Below are positions 60,100 through 64,000 of a stretch of DNA of 64,000 nt, one piece after another. This DNA comes from Flavobacterium urocaniciphilum. GTDB lineage: Bacteria; Bacteroidota; Bacteroidia; Flavobacteriales; Flavobacteriaceae. Below the pieces are notes generated by a model. The model did not search any database and was not told where the DNA came from. It saw only the letters and a list, made by a program, of their open reading frames with translations. The position numbers and the translations under genes are program-made. The number at the start of each line of letters is the position of its first letter. Position 1 is the first letter of the stretch. The stretch lies in the NCBI RefSeq assembly GCF_900110615.1, contig NZ_FOEI01000001.1, positions 434,001 to 498,000 of the forward strand. Direction: 5' to 3'.

Positions 60100-61966
60100 A
60101 CGGTCGAACTTGTTTAATATAAATTGTTCTTTCTTTACCAATAATTTTAAATTCAATATCTACCGGTTTGTTGGTTAAATTGTTCCAACAACGATTCATT
60201 TTTCTTTCTATTTTTTTACAAACTTCATATAAAGAATTGATTTCCTCTTTATTCATTAGATTTTGATTGTTGTTTAAATTCGAATGAGATATATAATCTA
60301 CTTCGTATTCATGTTTGCGAGTGTTGAATTCATTAAAATCATAAATGGTAAATTGCTCACAAACTTCTCCTTTTGCTGGTTTTACAACCGAATTTTCTCC
60401 ATGTTGAATATTTACAGTAATTCCTGGTAAATCTGTTCTGTGTAAGTTTTTCGTAATTATTACACCATTTGCAATTTCATCAGGAAAAGCACGATGGACT
60501 AAAACACCCATGGCAATCGAATTCTGGTCAATTCCAAATAACTCACGTTCCCAATACGAACTTTCATTCCAAACACTTGCCCAAACTTGTTTTATTGCTT
60601 TTTCAAATGTTTTAACAGTATCACCTAAAATTCCTGTTTTCGATTCATATAATCCAGCGCCATTAAAATCGTCAATATCTTCTGCATTGGTTGAAGAACG
60701 AAAGCGGAAGTTTTTAAAATCAGTTTGACTCGAAATTCGAGAAGTAACAAGTTTAATTAATTTCTGATTTATAGGTTGTTTTTTTATTTCCGATCGGATT
60801 TTTTTCAATTGATTATTGATTAATTGAGTCGAATCTTTATGAATATCCTTCAGTTTCGAAATTAAACCGTCTATTTTTTTATGTTTCACATGTTCTTTGT
60901 AATAATGAAACGGAATTGCAAACGCATTTTCTGGTGTTTTAATCTTTAACTCTTTAGAAATGTCAATTAAGTAAGCTAAATTCTGTGCTTTTGCTCCTAT
61001 ACTATTGCTATTGTTTTTGGAAGAATTTGATAAATCCACCAACTCTTTTACAGTTAAATCGGATTTTAATTTGATTAAATTAGATTGGTTTTTATAAGTG
61101 ATTTTTTTATCAGATTTTGCAATGTAAAAAGTATCAACCAATATTTTTAATTCTACTTTTTCATTGTTTAGGTTTTTTAAACGGTAATCAGTTTGTGCTT
61201 TTTTATAAGCCATAATTGGAATTTTTCTGTTTTTTCCAAGAATGACTAGGTGACTTAAAGGTGTTTGTAATTCATTGACAATGATTCCTTTCACATTTGG
61301 TAATAAATCTGGAGTTCCATCTAAAACAATTATTTCATCTTTTTTAGGTTGAATAGAATCTAATTGTTTTAAAGTATAATATTTCAAAATACCAACACAA
61401 CTTCCAGCCGAAACTTCTTGGTATTCTAATTCATTAAAAATATAATCCGATTTAACACAAGGAATATTGAATTCCTTTTTTTCAAAAGCTTCAATTTTTA
61501 CTTGATTGTTTAAGTAGAATTTGAGTTTATTTCCAATAAAACTACTTTTTTCAACTTCTTTATATAAAAATTCGATGAGTTTTATAGGCATATGATCGGA
61601 AGCCGCTAATTCTAAAACCCATTTGTCTTTTCCTTTAATATGATTGATGTTTCCCAATAAAAAATCTCTAGCCTTTTCATTATCACTATAATTCTCTCTA
61701 TTAAATTGTTCAATATCTCCAGAATAGGATAAATAATTCACTACAAAATCAAAATGTAATTTCGATTGAATACTGTTGAAATAATATAGTTTTCTAGTTT
61801 TCAAATCATAAACAATTTTTAAAGATTCAATATTAGAAAACTTATCGGTTAATGGTTTACCTTTTAAAATATCAAAAGTTTTTTTGTCTTTTAAAGTTGA
61901 AACATAATTTTGAGCCGTTCCTAAAACAGTAAAAAAGAATACTAGTAAAACTAAATTTTTCTTCAT
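60089..61966 (-). CDS. Exported protein with GWD-like phosphohistidine and PPDK-type ATP-binding domains
   Basis: 625 residues with signal peptide MKKNLVLLVFFFTVLGTAQ. Residues 20-190 have no match I recognise. Residues about 200-280 look like the phosphohistidine swivel domain of PEP-utilising enzymes, with the candidate His239 in QTPLSHLVILGKNRKIPIMA. Residues about 315-625 look like the PEP/pyruvate-binding ATP-grasp domain: SIGAKAQNLAYLIDI, FRFRSSTNAEDIDDFNGAGL (423 on), VWASVWNESSYWERELFG, and the C-terminal PVDIEFKIIGKERTIYIKQV followed by RPF. The order swivel-then-ATP domain is that of alpha-glucan water dikinase and not of PPDK or PEP synthase. An exported ATP-using enzyme is unusual; the substrate is unknown. 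Confidence 0.8.
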   Translation of the reverse strand: MKKNLVLLVFFFTVLGTAQNYVSTLKDKKTFDILKGKPLTDKFSNIESLKIVYDLKTRKLYYFNSIQSKLHFDFVVNYLSYSGDIEQFNRENYSDNEKARDFLLGNINHIKGKDKWVLELAASDHMPIKLIEFLYKEVEKSSFIGNKLKFYLNNQVKIEAFEKKEFNIPCVKSDYIFNELEYQEVSAGSCVGILKYYTLKQLDSIQPKKDEIIVLDGTPDLLPNVKGIIVNELQTPLSHLVILGKNRKIPIMAYKKAQTDYRLKNLNNEKVELKILVDTFYIAKSDKKITYKNQSNLIKLKSDLTVKELVDLSNSSKNNSNSIGAKAQNLAYLIDISKELKIKTPENAFAIPFHYYKEHVKHKKIDGLISKLKDIHKDSTQLINNQLKKIRSEIKKQPINQKLIKLVTSRISSQTDFKNFRFRSSTNAEDIDDFNGAGLYESKTGILGDTVKTFEKAIKQVWASVWNESSYWERELFGIDQNSIAMGVLVHRAFPDEIANGVIITKNLHRTDLPGITVNIQHGENSVVKPAKGEVCEQFTIYDFNEFNTRKHEYEVDYISHSNLNNNQNLMNKEEINSLYEVCKKIERKMNRCWNNLTNKPVDIEFKIIGKERTIYIKQVRPFNN

Positions 61967-62043
61967 TTTTGAAATTTTTTCATCCAGTTAAAAGTAGAAA
62001 ATATTATTAATTTATTCTATACTATTATTGATTCTTTTGATTA

Positions 62044-62072
62044 TTGATATTGTTGAAATTACATTAACTTTG
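62044..62072 (+). promoter_or_regulatory. Promoter of mnmA
   Basis: TTG (62044-62046), 18-nt spacer, TAACTTTG (62065-62072) followed by C; a clear match. It overlaps the longer in-frame reading from 62028. Confidence 0.7.
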
Positions 62073-62090
62073 CACAAATATTTTAAAAAA

Positions 62091-63278
62091 ATGAAGCGAG
62101 TAGTAGTTGGACTTTCAGGTGGAGTAGATTCAAGCGTTGCAGCCTATCTTTTAAAAGAGCAAGGTTACGATGTAATTGGCCTTTTTATGAAAAATTGGCA
62201 CGATGATTCGGTTACCATTTCTAATGAATGTCCGTGGTTAGAAGACAGTAATGATGCTTTATTAGTTGCAGAAAAATTAGGAATTCCTTTTCAAACTATA
62301 GATTTATCAGAACAATATCAGGAGAAAATTGTCGATTACATGTTCAAAGAATATGAAAACGGTAGAACTCCAAATCCTGATGTGTTATGTAATAGAGAAA
62401 TTAAATTTGATGTTTTCATGAAAATCGCCCTTTCATTAGGCGCAGATTATGTGGCAACAGGTCATTATTGTCGTAAAGATACAATTATGGTTGATGGCAA
62501 AGAAGTTCATCAATTATTAGCGGGTAAAGATGATAATAAAGATCAATCGTATTTCTTATGTCAATTATCGCAAGAACAATTAGCAAAAGCTTTATTTCCA
62601 ATTGGTGAATTAACAAAACCAGAAGTAAGAGAAATTGCGACTAAAATGGAATTAGTTACTGCTGAGAAAAAAGATTCTCAGGGACTTTGTTTCATTGGAA
62701 AAGTTCGTTTGCCTGAATTTTTACAACAAAAATTACAACCTAAAGAAGGAATTATTGTAGAGATTAAAGAAACGAATGAAATCTATCATAATCCAAAACC
62801 ACGTTTTGAAAATTTAGAATCAGAATTAGCTTATGAGGCTCAAAATAAAGATTACACTAATTCAAACGGAATTGTAAAAGGCAAACATCAAGGAGCGCAT
62901 TATTTTACGAATGGTCAACGTCGTGGATTAAATGTTGGTGGAACAAAAGAAGGTTTGTTTGTAATTCAAACAGATGTAGAAAATAATATTATTTATGTGG
63001 GTGAAGGTCCAAATCATCCAGGTTTATTTAAAAATACTTTATTTATTAAAGCTGAAGAAGTACATTGGATTCGTGAGGATTTACAATTAGCTCCAGGTGA
63101 AAAAATGGAGGTAATGGCCAGAATTAGATACCGTCAACCTTTGCAAAAAGCAACATTACATCAATTCGAAAGTGGTATGTATGTTCATTTTGAAAATCCA
63201 CAGTCTGCAATTACTGAAGGTCAATTTGTGGCATGGTATCATGATGATGAATTACAAGGAAGTGGCGTAATTTCTTAA
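62091..63278 (+). CDS. mnmA: tRNA-specific 2-thiouridylase MnmA
   Basis: 395 residues from ATG 62091; the 21 extra upstream codons contain the promoter. PP-loop SGGVDSS at residues 9-15. The two catalytic cysteines are Cys100 ([12 protein letters not shown]) and Cys200 ([10 protein letters not shown]), which form the persulfide and disulfide during thiolation. The rest shows KSDSQG-like [24 protein letters not shown] and the C-terminal beta-barrel ([14 protein letters not shown]). It thiolates U34 of Lys, Glu and Gln tRNAs. Own promoter; the subtilase gene follows 36 bp later. Confidence 0.96.
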   Translation: MKRVVVGLSGGVDSSVAAYLLKEQGYDVIGLFMKNWHDDSVTISNECPWLEDSNDALLVAEKLGIPFQTIDLSEQYQEKIVDYMFKEYENGRTPNPDVLCNREIKFDVFMKIALSLGADYVATGHYCRKDTIMVDGKEVHQLLAGKDDNKDQSYFLCQLSQEQLAKALFPIGELTKPEVREIATKMELVTAEKKDSQGLCFIGKVRLPEFLQQKLQPKEGIIVEIKETNEIYHNPKPRFENLESELAYEAQNKDYTNSNGIVKGKHQGAHYFTNGQRRGLNVGGTKEGLFVIQTDVENNIIYVGEGPNHPGLFKNTLFIKAEEVHWIREDLQLAPGEKMEVMARIRYRQPLQKATLHQFESGMYVHFENPQSAITEGQFVAWYHDDELQGSGVIS

Positions 63279-63290
63279 GTAGAAATTTGT

Positions 63291-63298
63291 TATATTTG
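63291..63298 (+). promoter_or_regulatory. -7 promoter box of the S8 peptidase gene
   Basis: TATATTTG, 16 nt before the ATG; a match to TAnnTTTG with no clear -33 element. Confidence 0.5.
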
Positions 63299-63314
63299 GT
63301 AAAACTTTATCGTT

Positions 63315-64000
63315 ATGAAGAAATTTTACTTTATACTTTTGTTAGTTGTTGCCAATTTTGGATATTCTCAAATAGAAGATGCTTGGGTTTATTTTAGCAA
63401 TAAGCCTAACTCTGCTACTTTTTTAGCGAATCCATTAACAATGTTAACTCAGCGTTCTTTAGATCGAAGAGCAGCTCAAAATATTCCATTAGATATTACA
63501 GATGTTCCTATTGAACAAACGTATATTGACCAAGTTACTAATGCTAATGGAATTATAATTATGGCTTCTTCAAAATGGATGAATGCTTTGCATATTCGAG
63601 GGACTTTAACAGATATTCAAGCATTATCAAGTTTACCATTTGTAAGTACAATCAAATATGCAAATCATTCTTTAAATCCAGGTGGAAGAATTGCTCAAAA
63701 ATCATCTGAAATAAGACCTGTAAATAAGCAATTAGACACGCAAACCACTTATAATTATGGTGGTTCTCAAAATCAAATTGAAATGCTTAATGGGCATTTG
63801 TTGCACCAACAAAATTATACGGGACAAGGTAAAATTATAGCGGTTTTAGATTCAGGTTTTATTGGAGTTAATACAGCTGCACCATTTCAAAACTTAATTA
63901 CAAATAACCAAATAATTAATGGATATAATTTTCCAGATAGAAATTTTAACTACTATACTAGACACAATCATGGAACAATGGTTTTGTCTACTATGGGTGG
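63315..64000 (+). CDS. S8 family serine peptidase (subtilase), 3' end outside window
   Basis: The first 228 residues are present and the frame is open at the window end. Signal peptide MKKFYFILLLVVANFGYSQ; then a propeptide-like region beginning EDAWVYFSNKPNSATFLANP, LTQRSLDRRAAQNIPLDITD and ending FVSTIKYANHSLNP; then the catalytic domain, with Asp179 in KIIAVLDSGF and His219 in RHNHGTMVLS. The Ser must lie beyond the window. This is the common secreted Bacteroidota subtilase that usually ends in a type IX sorting domain; that end cannot be checked here. Not covered by a complete ORF because it runs off the window. Confidence 0.88.
   Translation, partial: MKKFYFILLLVVANFGYSQIEDAWVYFSNKPNSATFLANPLTMLTQRSLDRRAAQNIPLDITDVPIEQTYIDQVTNANGIIIMASSKWMNALHIRGTLTDIQALSSLPFVSTIKYANHSLNPGGRIAQKSSEIRPVNKQLDTQTTYNYGGSQNQIEMLNGHLLHQQNYTGQGKIIAVLDSGFIGVNTAAPFQNLITNNQIINGYNFPDRNFNYYTRHNHGTMVLSTMG

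Overview
The window is a 64 kb stretch of an AT-rich, gene-dense chromosome that reads as Flavobacteriaceae (Bacteroidota), most like Flavobacterium or a close relative. The signs are: promoters with the Bacteroidota -7 box TAnnTTTG (often followed by C) and a TTG/TTTG about 18-20 nt upstream; almost no Shine-Dalgarno sequences; many lipoproteins and signal peptides ending in SQ or AQ; a SecA without a C-terminal zinc domain; glutamine synthetase type III; a fused isobutyryl-CoA-type mutase; and several small dispersed repeats between genes that I recall from flavobacterial genomes. I see no rRNA, tRNA, CRISPR array, transposase or prophage. Most of the window is core chromosome.

Layout. 1-7.8 kb: the end of a probable M1 aminopeptidase, small conserved proteins, a UvrD/PcrA helicase, an uncharacterised membrane/lipoprotein trio, a YciO/Sua5 protein and a TPR protein. 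7.8-13 kb: OxyR, release factor 1, then a TonB siderophore receptor and a PepSY-type membrane protein behind a promoter flanked by two near-palindromes that look like Fur sites. 13-18.5 kb: an acetyltransferase, a lipoprotein, dipeptidase PepD, and a DUF3810/LETM1-like overlapping pair. 18.6-21.9 kb: an inorganic-carbon operon (small secreted protein, SulP transporter, two beta-carbonic anhydrases). 22-25.3 kb: pyrF, a metal-receptor-like protein, two tandem DUF4197 genes.

25.5-35 kb: the fused B12-dependent acyl-CoA mutase (IcmF type), a methyltransferase, an operon ending in a lipoprotein and starting with the MeaB GTPase, a GxxExxY gene set among repeats, and a GlcD-type oxidase. 35-44.4 kb: two small genes, secA, a DUF2795 protein, an operon of DUF1543, TerC and the cobalamin adenosyltransferase, then glnN. 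44.4-48 kb: four tandem genes for proteins with two OmpA-like domains each. 48-58.6 kb: purM, guaA, a LysM/PBP1 protein, OsmC, DUF805, DUF3820, pyrG, yidC, proC. 58.7-64 kb: a MORN/YwqK-like protein, a DUF4956 protein, a secreted protein with the domain order of glucan water dikinase, mnmA, and the start of a subtilase.

How parts fit together. The IcmF mutase, MeaB and the PduO-type adenosyltransferase together supply, load and use adenosylcobalamin for acyl-CoA rearrangement, although they lie in three separate transcription units. SulP plus two carbonic anhydrases form a bicarbonate uptake and interconversion unit. PyrF, PurM, GuaA and PyrG cover pyrimidine and purine steps; purM and pyrG share a similar repeat-like upstream region that supplies the -33 element. 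SecA and YidC belong to the protein export machinery that serves the many exported proteins seen here.

The points most worth a second look are the secreted glucan-water-dikinase-like protein, the four-gene double-OmpA array with its changed peptidoglycan-binding loops, the twin operators at the siderophore receptor, and at least five families of short intergenic repeats that sit in fixed positions relative to start codons, stop codons or terminators.
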